A stretch of DNA of 64,000 bases from Salticus scenicus (Eukaryota > Arthropoda > Arachnida > Araneae > Salticidae). This document shows positions 36,901 to 49,268 of this stretch, piece by piece. A program made the position numbers and the translations under genes. The notes beneath the pieces were generated by a model. It ran no database searches. It was not told where the DNA came from and worked only from the letters and a program-made list of their open reading frames with translations. The stretch spans positions 527,201 through 591,200 of the forward strand of contig CAWVNO010002549.1 of assembly GCA_963930645.1 (NCBI GenBank), read 5' to 3'. The number at the start of each line of letters is the position of its first letter. The first letter of the stretch is position 1.

Positions 36901-37797
36901 GTGGGGGTAATAAGAGACATGATTCTCTTATTACCCCCACTGTTAATTCCTGTGTCCCCCCCTGATTGTAGTTCCTGTTAATTCTGCCTGACTAGATTAC
37001 GAAGAGTTTACCTAGTGTTAGGCCCAGTCTAAGTTTACCAAGATAGCATTTTTTTTTTTTTTCACTTTAAATCAAAAAGCAGTTTCACTCATTAGGCTAG
37101 ACCATATTTAGTTGATATGATTATGTAAATTTATGTTCAGAATGTGTATAAGTTAGTATTTAGTCATTAATACTTCATTACATAATAAATAAGTTCATTT
37201 ATAATTGCTAGAAAAATATTTTATAACATTTTGTTCGCTTGTATACACTTTAAAGATACGTCTTTTTTGCCTATTTTCGACTACACTTTAGAAAATGGGT
37301 AAAATATTTTCTACCCATTTTAGAAATTATATTGATGTTTTTGGTTAATCCCTAGGTTATGTTGATTATGTAGAACTATCATTAAGTACAATATTATATT
37401 ATTTAGGACCTAATATTAAAAGAAATGTATTTCACAAACGCATTTATGACAGTTAATTTTCGAGCAAACATATTTTTTGAATGGATGCAAATAATAAAAA
37501 TTTAAAAATATTGGCTGATTCAGAATTGTTTCCAGATATCTTTAATTATCTCACATGATTTTACATTGCTATATATGAACAGTTACAAGCCTGGTCTCTT
37601 ATTACCCCGCGTGGGGTTATTAGAGACAAGGATTTAATGAAAATTTAAAAAAAGAATTTAACAAAAAAATTAAGTTCAAAAATCACCTAAAAAATCAAGA
37701 GGAGTCCATTTAATGAAATTAATACGAGACATTTATTTCAAGTTATTTAGAATAATAGTACAGATTGTATTAATATTTTTTGTCTCTTATTACCCCG
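36901..37797. mobile_element. Element with repeated GGGGTAATAAGAGAC boxes
   Basis: GGGGGTAATAAGAGACA at 36903 and its inverse TGTCTCTTATTACCCC at 37781-37796 bound about 890 bp. The same box forms two local hairpins: 36901-36940 (17-bp arms, near perfect) and 37594-37627. Whether this is one transposon with terminal plus internal boxes, or separate hairpin insertions, cannot be settled here. No coding sequence. Confidence 0.5.
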
Positions 37798-37850
37798 GCT
37801 TCCCCTAGTACATTTCCGTGCTATTTTATGTTGAAAAAAAAAATCACAAA

Positions 37851-37887
<37 letters not shown>

Positions 37888-38059
37888 AGAAAACACGGTT
37901 TGAATGTCTGCTCCTCATTTGTATTCGGTACTTATAGTGATTCTAAATCTTATTTTAATTTAGATATTATAGATATTTTTATCCGAATTATTTAAAACTA
38001 GCAGGCTACGCGGGCTTCGCTGTTCACTAAATTTAAATGAATTTTCAAAAGAATTGAAT

Positions 38060-38290
38060 CACTATTCATTACTTTCCCTTACCCATAGGGTCAAGAAAGT
38101 ATTGTTTTAGGGTCAAATTTTCGAAAGTGAGTTTTTGTTATATTTACATGTTCTGAGGTCCCCTGAATACGAAAATCATGTTTCTAAAGAATGGTCTCTC
38201 TGTGTGGATGGATGTCTGTGTGTCTGTTATCAGCATATTTCAAAAACAAATAATAGCAGAAATTGCAAACTCGGTATTCTAAATGTGTAT
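38060..38290. repeat. Dispersed repeat family B copy
   Basis: Shares 'gaaagtattgttttagg', 'gtttttgttatatttacatg', 'ttctgaggtcccctgaatac' and the TG-rich end with the copies at 30284-31110. It directly follows the box aggctacgcgggcttcgctg at about 38004. Confidence 0.6.
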
Positions 38291-38593
38291 CGTATAGGGA
38301 TGCAACAGTAAGCTTTTCGTTGAGATGAAGCAAATGGTTCGTGTACAGCGACACTTAAAAGTATTCAAATACATTACGTCTATGGGGGGAAATTGCAGGT
38401 AAGTAGAGTTTAACATCTATAGACTGCACTAAACCAAATGAAACGAATATATATTGTTTGTAATAGAAATAGTCAACTGGGGAAAAACAATTGTGTATGT
38501 AGGAGCCCCGCCTCCCATATTAGATGTCCACATTAGAGCAGTAGTATAACACTAAATATCCAAAAAAAGGTTGAATTTATTCTCAATAATACA

Positions 38594-38713
<120 letters not shown>

Positions 38714-39189
38714 TTTTTAAATGAAAAATAAAACGATAACTTTATTTTAAACTAGCTGACCCGTCCGGCTTCGCACTGATGAACAAATTTTAGTTAAAGA
38801 TGGATTGATATGTAAAAAATCAAGAAATATATCAGTTTATATGTTATAGTCAGGCAATATTATTAACTGGAAAGTCAAAATATAATTTTACAATTATTTT
38901 TTTTAATTAGTTGTTAAATGTTGGCAATTTTTACTTAATGCTATTTATTTACTTATTTATTTATTTCATAAAAAGAAACATTTCTTTACTCATGAATAAA
39001 AAATATTGAAAAATAAACCTATGACATGAAAATGTTTTTGATAAAATTGACGTCATAATAGCTTTAATTATTATTTATTTTTTCATTTCGCAAATATATT
39101 TAATTTTTTCCAAAATTGATTATTATTTTAATAATGTATATTAAAGGAGAAATCAATAATATGAAACAATATTCATACAATATATACTA

Positions 39190-39540
39190 TTACAGAATCT
39201 GGTGTGAAACAACCAAACGACTTCCATTACCCACTATTACACGTAATATATACAATTTTTTGGAGATATTACTTGCATTTTTTGAGATTTTCGAGTAAGA
39301 GAAACTTGATACACGTATAAAGACACATGCAACAGAGTTTGCATAGCGAGTTAAAAAATAAGGGGAAAAAAATAGATAGTTATTTTTTTAAACACGAATT
39401 TCCGAGATCTAAAACTGAACTACCTAATCAGGATGACCGTTAATATTCCTGTAATAAGCACGTAATACTTGAGAAAGTTTATCTAAATTGGATTAAAGAA
39501 AAAATTTTCAAGAATACGTTAGAACCGTTTTTGAGATACC
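39190..39540. repeat. Dispersed repeat C, copy 1
   Basis: Shares long strings with 62790-63150: gtgaaacaaccaaacgactt / tgaaacaaccgcaccactt, ttttttggagatattac, gagtttgcatagcgagttaa, atttccgagatctaaaactg and taatcaggatgaccgttaat. Same orientation. No coding sequence. Confidence 0.8.
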
Positions 39541-39959
39541 AACTTTTACCAAAACTTAACATACTCAATTATTGACCTAAAAACAATAATTACATACAAA
39601 AGGATATTTAATAGGAAGTTAACATGGCGAGTTTGAAAAAAATCCGTACAGGCGTTTTTAAAGGAACGCACTTGCGAAGTGTGAAATTGAGCTGTTTATA
39701 GAGGACGCCTATCAATTTTCCTGAACTAAGCAACTTTTCAATCGAAAGGGCATCTAATACGTTATTTATATAGCAACTTTGAGGAAAATCATTAGAGGTG
39801 TTTTTGAATATGGGCTTAGGGTCCCATTTCTGGTTTTCGATGACCCAATTCCGGTTTTTCAATTTTCACGAAAATTTGGAAAATTTATCTGTACACCAGA
39901 CCTGAATCACTTGTGAAGTTTAGTAGTTCTATTTTTATTAGTTTTGGAGATATGACAGC

Positions 39960-40040
39960 CAGAAGATTACACACACACGTGCACATATACACACACACTG
40001 ACCAATTGCCAAAACCTATACAATACTTCCACTACCTACG
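39960..40040. repeat. Dispersed repeat family B fragment, inverted
   Basis: Contains cactacctacggtagtaggg, the inverse of the block at 30950-30970, preceded by CA-rich sequence that is the inverse of the family's TG-rich end. Confidence 0.55.
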
Positions 40041-40087
40041 GTAGTAGGGTAATTGAAGTAAACACATACATCTCGTATTTACTATGA

Positions 40088-41390
40088 TAATATACAGATT
40101 TTCGTATTACGTTTTCGATCGCCAAGTACAAAAATCGCCAATGACGATAGATATCAAATCTATGCTTTGTTTTCAATTAAAATATTGAAAATTTTAATTA
40201 AAAATTTATTTTACCAAAATTTATTATAGCTTCTAGCACTTAGAGAGAGACAGTGTAACTTTTGATTATTGAAAGAAAAAAAAAAAAAAAAAAAAAAAAA
40301 GCAATCGGCTTTTTAGTTCTAGCGATCGTTCTCTACATATGCATATAAACCTTTTCTTTTTTTTTTATATTAGTATAGCTATAGAGCATAGGTATATTAA
40401 ATAGGTTTCCAGTCAACATAATGTAACTCAAATAATTAAATGCTATTTACATTTCAGTAATGGCTGTATGCGCTATGTATATTGAGCTACTTGCCATAAC
40501 TGTTAGTTGCTAAAAATAGTCGCCAAATAAATTTAAACATCTCAATACGCAAGCGAAGTATGACATCACTGACCGCCCGTGGATGCAAGAAAAAGATTTT
40601 CCATGTTAATCACTCATTGGATTTTTTTTTTTTTTTTTTTTTTATTAAAATTCTAGAAGAATTATTTCCCGATTTTAATCCTCATATTTGGGTATAGATA
40701 TGTATTAGTTATTGTATGCATGCGTTAGATTGAGTTATTTTGCTGTCAAATTGACAAAATTTTAATTTTAAATTTCAAAACTGTCACCCTTGGCGTTTTT
40801 TGTATTTGGCGATCAAAAACGTAATACGAAAATATACATGTCAGATGTATATTTTCGTAATATGTATTGTACGAAATATTGTTTCATATTATTCGTTACA
40901 CTCTTAATGTAAGTTTTTAAAATAACCATGATTTTTGAAAGGAATTAAATTATATTCGCCAGATAATTTGGCGATAGTTTTTTTTTTCTGCCAAGGATGA
41001 CGGATATCAAATCTATTCCACTGCAACATATTAGTATATTATATCAGATACTTTATTTAGACATTTGAAAACAAATTTGACTTCAAATTATGATAGAATG
41101 TTTATCCTTTCCCTTTTAATTAGTTTATTAGTTGGATGTTTATTGTGTAAATATCATCCTTTGAAATGAAATGTTTATGTTTTCAATCGAATATGGAAAT
41201 TTGCCATTTTTTTTTTTTCTAGAGTTTTGAAATTTAAAATTCCAATTTTATCAATTTTACAACAAAAACAATTTAATTTAACGGATGCACATGATAACTA
41301 ATCCATATCTATATCCAAATATGGGGATTAGCATGGGGAAATAATTTTCCTCGATCTTTATTATTTTTTTACAAAAAATCCAGTTCACTT
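40088..41390. repeat. Nested inverted repeats
   Basis: Two inversions overlap. 40093-40165 (ttttcgtattacgttttcga, tcgccaagtacaaaaatcgcc) is mirrored near 40780-40850. 40618-40785 (including gaattatttcccgattttaat and gggtatagatatgtattagt) is mirrored at about 41218-41385. Both could be fold-back elements or one rearranged element. No coding sequence. Confidence 0.6.
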
Positions 41391-41574
41391 TTTGTATTAT
41401 TGTTCGCGTGAAAATATATTTTATTATATGTCTAAAAATAAATTAATTCGTAAATCTTTTTGGCAACAATTATAAATTAAAATAAATAATATTATAAAAT
41501 AGAATTTCTTATTTTATTTTATTTTATTTATTTATTTATTTTTAAATTCCAATTTCGTTTACACACACACATCA

Positions 41575-41613
41575 GTTTAAACCACGGAGTAATAAAGACT
41601 CCGTGGTTTAAAC
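41575..41613. repeat. Perfect 16-bp hairpin
   Basis: GTTTAAACCACGGAGT, a 7-base loop (aataaag), then the exact inverse. It is GC-richer than its surroundings. It could be a relic palindromic insertion or a terminator-like RNA hairpin; no transcript context is visible. Confidence 0.8.
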
Positions 41614-42264
41614 ATTGATGCTTAGATCATTATATTATATCATATCATATCAAATTAAATTATTAGAAAAATAAACACTTTTAATTCTATAATGACGTCA
41701 GATTTAACGTGTAATTAAAAAAGCTTTATATGAATTTAAATTTAATGCACGTGCAACTATATTTCTTTTCTTTTCACGTCAAGATATTTTAAAAACGAAA
41801 TGAATATGTAAATGTTTCTTTTATGTTGGCAGCAGCTAATTTTTTTAATATTTCATTATTTCCATTTCTATTACGGCTTCTATGGGGATTTTAATTAAAA
41901 TGCTCAGATTTTAAACTAAAATTTATTTTATCAAAATTTAATATAGCCTATAACAATATGGCATACTGTAGCTTTCGGTCAGTGAAAGAAGTTTTTAAAT
42001 CGGTTCAGTAGTTTCAGAGATTACCCTCCACAAACAAACAATTTTTTGCGCTTTATATAATGATATAGATTATCGCAGATCGATGGTTCAACCATTCGTT
42101 TTAAAGTTATTGGCGATCTCTTTTGAAAGATGCCCATCATGAAAATTTACTCCCTTCGAGGGGAACCATCGACCTGCGATAATTTAAAATAAAGTTATTG
42201 ATTTTTTTCATTTTTAACAAAAGGAATTTTTTTTTCATCTAATATTGAGAATAAATTCAACTTT

Positions 42265-42321
<57 letters not shown>

Positions 42322-43002
42322 GTGTTATACTACTTTTCTAATATGGAAATCGTCTGCATTATCATAAAAGATATATATATAATTTTTTTTAAATAATAAT
42401 ATTTATAAATTATTTTTTAAAAACATAATTCTTTTTTAATAACCGATTTAAATTCTATATAATTGTAGGTGCATTAATGAAACGGGGGTTGAGGGGGCGG
42501 TAGCCCCCCTCTCACAAAACTAATTATCATATAAATCTCTTCCGAAGCCTAATTTTAATCGTTTAACACAGGTTTACATAACACTAGTCGTTATCTTACC
42601 TCTTAATCTGCAACCTGTATTTATAGTATTAAATTTCAGGGTAAGAGAATGTCGCGTGAGTGACACACCAGATTATTTATAACACATTTTGGGCATTTTA
42701 ACATAATTAAAAATTCCTTTTAAGGCCAAAAAGTCAAATTAGCAAAATTACAAATTAAATTAAATATTTCTTCCGTTTTGCACTCGTTTTGCAACAATGT
42801 ATTATGGTCTTATGTGAATGATTTTCAAGAATGAATCAGCAATTGTTTAGAAATTTAATGGATTATGTATGGAAATTAAGTACGCTTTAATTTAAAAATT
42901 TGAGCTCTAAGAACTTCAAAACTGATGATTTTAAAAAAGTTATTTATTATTCTTTAATATTAGATTGTTTTTTGTTTAATACTAGACTCTTATTTTAAGA
43001 TA
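41614..43002. other. AT-rich stretch with repeat ends, no gene seen
   Basis: Includes a repeat end at about 42000-42070 (tcagtagtttcagagatta to atgatatagat), (AC)n(AT)n at 42266-42318 and a GC-rich hairpin at about 42494-42516 (agggggcggtagcccccct). Confidence 0.5.
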
Positions 43003-43378
43003 AAAGCAATCGAATGAAATCGCGTTGTGAAACGTTACAACGTAATGTCTTTAAATCTAATAACTTGATGTATATAGTCCTCACAAAAAAATGAACAGTT
43101 TTCAGAGCTCTTTTAAAAAGTATAACACCTATGCAGTATCTTTTAAAAGAATTCATCAGTTTTTTTACTGAAAAAGTGGGCCTACCTTCATCAAAAGCAA
43201 TTGAATGATATCGCGTTGTGAAACTTTGCAACGCAATATCTTTAATAACATGATGTATATAGTGTCCTCACAAAGAATGAACAGTTTTTGGAGCTCTTTT
43301 AAAAAGTATAACGTCAATGTAGTATCTTTTTAAAAAATTCAGCAGATATACTGAAAAAATGTCCGACTTTCATCACCA
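43003..43378. repeat. Tandem duplication, about 187 bp x 2
   Basis: Unit 1 (43003-43192) and unit 2 (43193-43378) share aaaagcaat(c/t)gaatga, atcgcgttgtgaaac, ttgatgtatatag, tcctcacaaa, atgaacagtttt and gagctcttttaaaaagtata in the same order. Divergence of roughly 10-15 percent by eye. (ATAG)n follows at 43459-43480. Confidence 0.85.
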
Positions 43379-43886
43379 AAGTAGTTTAATCTAGACCAAT
43401 AAAAAATAGGAGTGGTCCGCCCGGTTGTGTTCCACCGACAAACTCTTTGCTTTTATATATATAGATAGATAGATAGATAGACAGATTAAATTTGACTCAT
43501 ATAATTAAAATCAAAGATAATTTTCTGGATCTTGAAATAGATCTTGTAAATTATGGTATGGTTACTATTGTTCATAATAAAATTAAAGATTATATTTTGA
43601 TGCTATAAAATACAAAACTGGATTTGAAATTTACATACTTCTATTTTTAATAATATTATAATTTGCTTATCAAGGGTTAAAACATTTTAGAGTAATTTAT
43701 ATGAATAAAGATAAAATATAAAAGAATATTTCATATCAGCTTTAAAAGCTGAATTTTCTTTCTGTTTTTTAGGCTTACATAATAGAAAAAAACTCTTAAT
43801 ATTTAAATTTTTAAACATAATACTAGAATATTATCAAACACTTCTGGATAAAGGTTCATCTTAAATTCAAAATAAATTTGCTGCAC

Positions 43887-44111
43887 AATTAAGAAGGCCA
43901 CAAAAAACGATTTCCAATCGTTTGCATACAATAAGAAAAATTCAGAAGGCAGAAAAAGGGGTCCAAAGGTATTGAGGCAGAAAAACAAAGATGACCCTGT
44001 TTGAAGTGCACGAATCTGCTAAACAGGCAACACGGGAAAGCTTTCATGAGAAAAATCGTGACCACGAGATGAAAAATTGATATATTACGACAATTCGAAA
44101 TCCAAAAAATA
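43887..44111 (+). pseudogene. mariner transposase remnant (middle part)
   Basis: Plus-strand frames give RPQKTISNRLHTIRKIQKAE, matching the VSxRLxxIGKIQK segment of mariner, and, after a frameshift, DEKLIYYDNSKSKKY at 44068-44111, matching DEKWIYYDNxKRKKSW around the first catalytic Asp. The rest is missing; CAGGGTGAC right after 44111 might be part of a terminal repeat. Not functional. Confidence 0.65.
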
Positions 44112-45349
44112 CAGGGTGACAAAAATTAAACTTAAAAAAGTACTCACGTCTCATGAAGACAAAATGAAAACGCATTCTATATAAAGATGTATACCTTTAT
44201 TCTTACTTAAATTCTGCTAAAAAATAATATATATATATATATAATTTCAATAATTTAATACCTTTGTAATACTCAGCAAACAAAAGATAGATGAAAATAC
44301 TAACATATAATTAAATTTTAAATGAGATTTATTTCGAATTAAATTATTGTCACGGCGATAATTTAATTTGAGTACTAATGATTAGTAAAAACAAATTAAA
44401 GTACTTACTCAGAAGAGAAATGACGCAAACATAACACATAAGCCTAACGATGAGATAATAGTTTGCAAAAACCAATAAATTAATAGAAACAGTCAGCATT
44501 TTATCGAAAACAGAACAGGATAAATTCGTCAAAAAGAGCCGATAAAAGAAAAAAAAAGAGAGAGAAAGAGAGAATTCATGAATTGAAAATGGGAATTTTA
44601 AATGCTGCAAAACAGAAATGTTCGCACATCAGGAAACTTGCATTTCTATCAGCAGAGTGCACGATTTTGGAAAACTGTATAGCTAATTCAAGCCATGTAC
44701 AGCTCAAGTCTCTATCTTGCAACAAAACAAAATAAAAAAGGAAATTAGATTAAACAAGAACAGACACCAAAATTGATACAAGGGATAAGTATTTTTAAGA
44801 AATCCGCAGGTTAAACGATACATACGGAGATAGTAGAAATAAACAGGTTGGCAAACGAACATTAGTAAAAAGAAAAGATTAAAGGTAAAGAAACAATTAA
44901 TCGATTTAGGTGCTACTGAAATGCAATAATTGAATGCATTAAGTTATAGTTATTAATCTATAAAAGCTAATAACTAAATTAAAATGGGGACTTTTAAAAG
45001 GGTCATATAATTTTAACGATAATCATTTTTAAATGTCAGTTTAAATTTAACTTTCAACGTAACGTGAGCAAGCGCCATCTTACACAATAAAAGAGATTAA
45101 CTTTTAAGTAAATACAGAAAATGTACGATTTAAATAATGTTTACTGAAGTTTAATTTAATTTTTAGTCTTAAGCATTCTCATCGAAAGGCCAACATGTCA
45201 TGATGAAAACATTATGATTATTGGTAAATTAATTATTATTTTAATTATTATTCTTGTTATATATATATATATATATATATATATTAGTCTTGTAATAAAA
45301 ATTTGGCTAAATAAATTTTAATTTTGCGTATTTTTTTTAAAAAAAAGTA

Positions 45350-45397
<48 letters not shown>

Positions 45398-46039
45398 GTT
45401 TTTTTTTTTTTTTTTTTTTTTTTTTCCCATCACAGTTATATTTTTTTATTCTTGGCATGTTACTTACAAAAAATTACTAAAAAGATTACTTAAAACAAAA
45501 CATTTTGGACCCAATAAGTATTAGATGTTTTATTTATATCTATGATACTTTTGAGTGAGAAAATTAAATATATTACTTTTTTCCTGTTCTCTCTTTAATT
45601 TTTGTATTTTCTTAGTACACTTATTTTATAAAATTAATAAATTAGCTTTAGAAAAATGATTAAATTTTGATTGGTATTTATTAATAAAATGTGACATTTA
45701 GATTTTTGAAAGAGAATTTATAAAATTTTAAAAATATTACAGCATAAAGAAAATATAGGGATTGGTATGAAATGAATTAACCACAAGAGTCATAAGCAAT
45801 TTTAAATCCATATCATATATAAATTAAAACTAGTATTTTACAAATTTATGCAGTGCAAATTATTTTTTAAAATTATTATTTATTTAAATTATTTTCCATC
45901 TTGAGAACAGAGAAGTTTTATCTGAGAAATTTTATAACCTTAAATATTGAAAGAAAGTGAATTTAGTGCCCTAAAAGCAATAAAAAGTAAATAAATAAAA
46001 ATAAAAATAAATATATATATATGTTTTGATCATTGTGAT
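44112..46039. other. No gene seen; microsatellites
   Basis: (TA)n near 44228 and 45260-45284, (AAT)n at 45349-45395 followed by poly-T to 45425. A minus-strand 86-codon ORF at 44350-44610 has ordinary AT-rich composition and is not supported. Confidence 0.5.
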
Positions 46040-46495
46040 TAGTAGTTAATTATTAATAATAAACGGCGATTACTAATAATAACCAGATAAGCCGGTTAAT
46101 GTAAAAATATACGAGAATTTGTCACATATAGGCTAATTATTATTGATAATTACCAATTACGTTTGGTTAAAGTGAATCTTTTTTTGAGAATTTATCACAT
46201 TGACTGGTTATTATTAATGATTATCAACTTTGTTTGTTCAATGTAAGAATTTTGAACGCATTTAGCTTGAAATTTCCATTATTTAGTTACAACTAAATGA
46301 TGGCTATGAACAAACTTCCTTGTTAATTATTAATAATAACCGCTTAGTGTGATTAATGTCCATTATTTAAAGAAAGATGCCAACCTCCTTTCGTATTTAT
46401 TAATAGCAATCAGTAAAAGTGATTAATGTCCATCAATTAATCGCATTCACCAATTAATAATAAACACTGGCTACTATTAAAAATAATCGGATTTC
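46040..46495. repeat. Degenerate repeat array around 'attaataataaccg'
   Basis: Strings such as taataataaacggcga, ttattaataataaccgct, gtgattaatgtccat (twice, 46350 and 46420) and ccaattaataataaac recur every 70-100 bp, some inverted. Old, decayed tandem or palindromic repeat. Confidence 0.5.
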
Positions 46496-46947
46496 TTACT
46501 TTATTCGTAACATTTGTTTATATATATATGTCTGTGTGTAATATTTTTTTTTTTCAAGTTATGACTCACCCACGGTTCATCCACTTGTTTTTGAAGTTTT
46601 GATAGTTCATTTTTTTTTTTTTTTTTTTTTTTTAAATAATCGTATTGTAAATAAATATAGTACATCTTAGGGGGAGGCATACAAAAATTGCCTTAACTGT
46701 TATTATAATGAGTAATTATATATATGTAAATATACATTTTCAGAATTATCAGTTAAAAATAATCCCCATTGTGTACATTTAAGAGAAGTATTGTAATATC
46801 TTGCTATATTAAAAATATGATGAATAGGAAAGGCAGGAGCAACTGTTGAGTAATACGCACCGAAAGTTCATAGGCAAAAATATATGTAAAGTTTTAGAAA
46901 ATTTGGAGTGGAAGGGTGATTTTTTTTAATACCAACTATGCGAAAAA

Positions 46948-47018
46948 TGCCAGAGCCGGGAATCGTACCCGGGCCTTTCGCTTAACGCGCGTATGCTCTA
47001 CCACTGAGCTACTCTGGG
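46948..47018 (-). tRNA. tRNA-like head of SINE (probably not a functional tRNA)
   Basis: Folds as a cloverleaf: acceptor CCCAGAG/CTCTGGC with a C-C mismatch at the first pair, D arm GCTC..GAGC, T arm CCGGG..CCCGG. A box TAGCTCAGTGG and B box GGTACGATTCC are intact. The anticodon stem has a mismatch and the base before the putative GTT is C rather than the universal U, so I read it as a SINE promoter. Confidence 0.6.
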
Positions 47019-47208
47019 TGATAACCAGCTAGGCAATTCCCACATAATATTCATTGGCAAGGTCACCGAGTCTGCAAACGCAGCTATATCAAGTGACATA
47101 ATTAATCGTGGCACTACTCCAATAGACCACGAAATTCTAATTTAGAAAGTCTTTATTCATCAACCTTAATTAATTTTGAAATTAATATTAAAATTAATTA
47201 AGGTTGAA

Positions 47209-47389
47209 GAATAAAGACTTTCTAATAAAATTAAGGTTGAATTAACCTTAATTAATTTTGAAATTAATATTAAAATTAATTAAGGTTGAAGAATAAAGAC
47301 TTTCTAATAAAATTAAGGTTGATGAATAAAGACTTTCTAATAAAATTAAGGTTGATGAATAAAGACTTTCTAAATTAGAATTTCGTGGT
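47209..47389. repeat. 33-bp tandem repeat array
   Basis: gaataaagactttctaataa followed by aattaaggttgat recurs at 47209, 47291, 47324 and 47357, the last three spaced exactly 33 bp. An inverted copy lies at about 47132-47170 and another direct one after the right arm at about 47634-47650. A palindrome (ccttaattaattttgaaatt and its inverse) occurs at 47164-47204 and again at 47246-47287. Confidence 0.85.
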
Positions 47390-47496
47390 CTATTGGAGTT
47401 GTGCCACGATTAATTATGTCACTTGATATAGCTGCGTTTGTAGACTCGGTGACCTTGCCAATGAATATTATGTGGGAAATGCCTAGCTGGTTATCA

Positions 47497-47567
47497 CCCA
47501 GGGTAGCTCAGTGGTAGAGCATCCACGCGTTAAGCGGAAAGACCGAGTTCGATTTCCGGCTCTGGCA
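47497..47567 (+). tRNA. tRNA-like head of SINE, second arm
   Basis: The mirror of 46948-47018 with several differences: acceptor CCCAGGG, T arm CCGAG/TTCGATTTCCGG. A box GGTAGCTCAGTGG and B box AGTTCGATTTCC remain recognisable. Same reasons to call it SINE-derived. Confidence 0.6.
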
Positions 47568-47670
47568 TTTTTCGCATAGTTGGTATAAAAAAATCATCCT
47601 TCCACTCAAAATTTTCTAAAATTAATTAAGGTTGATGAATAAAGACTTTCTAAATTATATGTAAAGTTTT

Positions 47671-48843
47671 TAAAATAAGTAGTGTATATATAATTTTTTA
47701 CTTTTTTTTCTTTTTTTATGCAAATCTCTGGAGTAGCCCTTGAGATAGAGTCGACAAAAAAATTTTTGTTACACATATAGAGACAGATAAACGTTTTCTA
47801 AAAATCAACAAATCGCGTCGATGTTATGTCAAAATGCGTGAATACAATTGGAAGTGGAAAAAAAGATTTAAGAATCCAATTTTTCCTTTTATTTTATATG
47901 GAAGAACAGAAAAAAAAAAAAAAGAATAAAAGAATAAAGAATTACACAAAGTATTATAAAAACAATTTTTTTATAATATCCACAACAAATTTTATAATAT
48001 TAAGTACGTTTATAAAGATAGAACTTATATTTTACGAGTATAACACTTTTTTTTAAAGTAAGAACATAAATGTTTGTTAACATATAAACATTTAATATTT
48101 TTAACAAACATAAATACAAATACATCTGAAAAATTATGTAAAATAATTCAATGCTTAATTTAAAATAGGTACTGATTATGCATGTTAAAAAAAAAGAAAA
48201 AGAAAAAAATCTTCTGGCATGCGGGAATATTATAATAATAATAATAATAATAATAAAAAAGAAATTGTAAAATATTAAAATTTCACAAGAAATAATTTAA
48301 AGCAAATTCATGTCTCATTCTGAAAGAAAAAAAGTCAGCCCCAGAAATATATTTATGAACAAAAGAAATGAAGAAGAAACTAAGAAAGAATTATATGTTA
48401 CGAACAATTCGAAAACTATAAAATAAATATAGCTGCAAAATTTAGAACACAAAAGAAAAAAAAAATTGTATTTCGAAACGAAAAATAATTTTCTTCATTT
48501 CATCTCAAGTATCTGTTTTTTTACAAATTCTATATCGATATTGAATACTTTAGTAGTATAGATATCAGAAGTTTATGTACGTATTTTACTTGAATTCGAT
48601 AAAATTTCTTTCACGTCTGCATAAACTATGTAATTTAATTTGCGAATAAGAAATAAAAAGTTTTTCTTTTTGTTGAAATTTACAGGGGAATTCATTTACT
48701 ATTAATATTATTATTTCATAAAACATTTTCAAGATGCTGTTTTCGTTCATTTATTAAACGATTTTAGAAATATTTATTAGAAGTGTTTTTCAGTCTACAA
48801 CAGCAGTATGATTTGGCATTTCAGGCAGATAGCTATATAGTAT
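47671..48843. other. No gene seen
   Basis: AT-rich; (AAT)n at about 48234-48256. No coding or structured content recognised. Confidence 0.5.
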
Positions 48844-49124
48844 ATATGTTAGGGTGGTGCTTAAAAATTAACATTTAAATTTTTGTATGGGGCACCCGCT
48901 TATTTTGTTCTGTGTATAAAATAATGACTTCCACAAAAATTTCAAAATTTTAAAGCGAGTTTCAAGGGTGGCTACCGAAGTTTAAAAAAAATAAAAATTG
49001 ACAAATTTGACATATTTTGTAATTTCATTATAAATTATTATATTTTAATTACATTGAAAATCGAGAAAGTATACATTAAAATATTCCATTTAAAATATTA
49101 AAATGCACTTAACATAAATTTAAA

Positions 49125-49156
49125 CGTTTCGAGCCTTATTTTAGGCTCCTCATCAG
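49125..49156 (-). ncRNA. Hammerhead-ribozyme-like motif, left arm
   Basis: On the minus strand: CTGATGAG, stem II GAGCC/GGCTC (five Watson-Crick pairs), then GAAACG. One unpaired G separates CUGAUGA from the stem, as in the motif at 25889. Stem I is not clear. Confidence 0.5.
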
Positions 49157-49268
49157 TCAAACACATCAAATGTAAAAGTAAACGCTGAGAAGAACAATAG
49201 ATTCCCTTTAGAAAATTACTGAATATTCTGCATTTCCCATGCCTCATTAAGCGGTAAAAAAATTTGTT

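Larger units (their letters stand above)
38752..40377. mobile_element. Composite, unclassified repeat with 'gctgacccg...ggcttcgc' start
   Basis: Begins aactagctgacccgtccggc and appears to end at attagtatagctatag. Similar starts occur near 38004 and 21480, and a similar end (ctttatataatgatatagat) at about 42050. Inside are repeat C (39190-39540) and an inverted family-B piece (39960-40040). I recall this style of boundary from arthropod genomes but cannot assign a class; the limits are approximate. Confidence 0.35.
46896..47655. mobile_element. Inverted double SINE inside one 15-bp target duplication
   Basis: TATATGTAAAGTTTT occurs at 46881-46895 and 47656-47670, directly repeated at both edges. 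Inside, a tRNA-headed arm of about 250 bp on the minus strand (46896-47160) is mirrored by a plus-strand arm (about 47372-47621). Between them are copies of a 33-bp repeat. The plus-strand arm is followed by one more copy of the repeat before the duplication. One duplication around both arms implies one insertion of a palindromic unit, or a SINE rearranged during insertion. Confidence 0.8.

Noticed and set aside
47209..47389. 33-bp repeats as a CRISPR array
   Set aside because: Units are contiguous with no unique spacers, and the context is eukaryotic.
46948..47567. A pair of functional tRNA genes
   Set aside because: Acceptor and anticodon stems contain mismatches, base 33 is not U, and homology extends far beyond the tRNA on both arms, all pointing to SINE heads.
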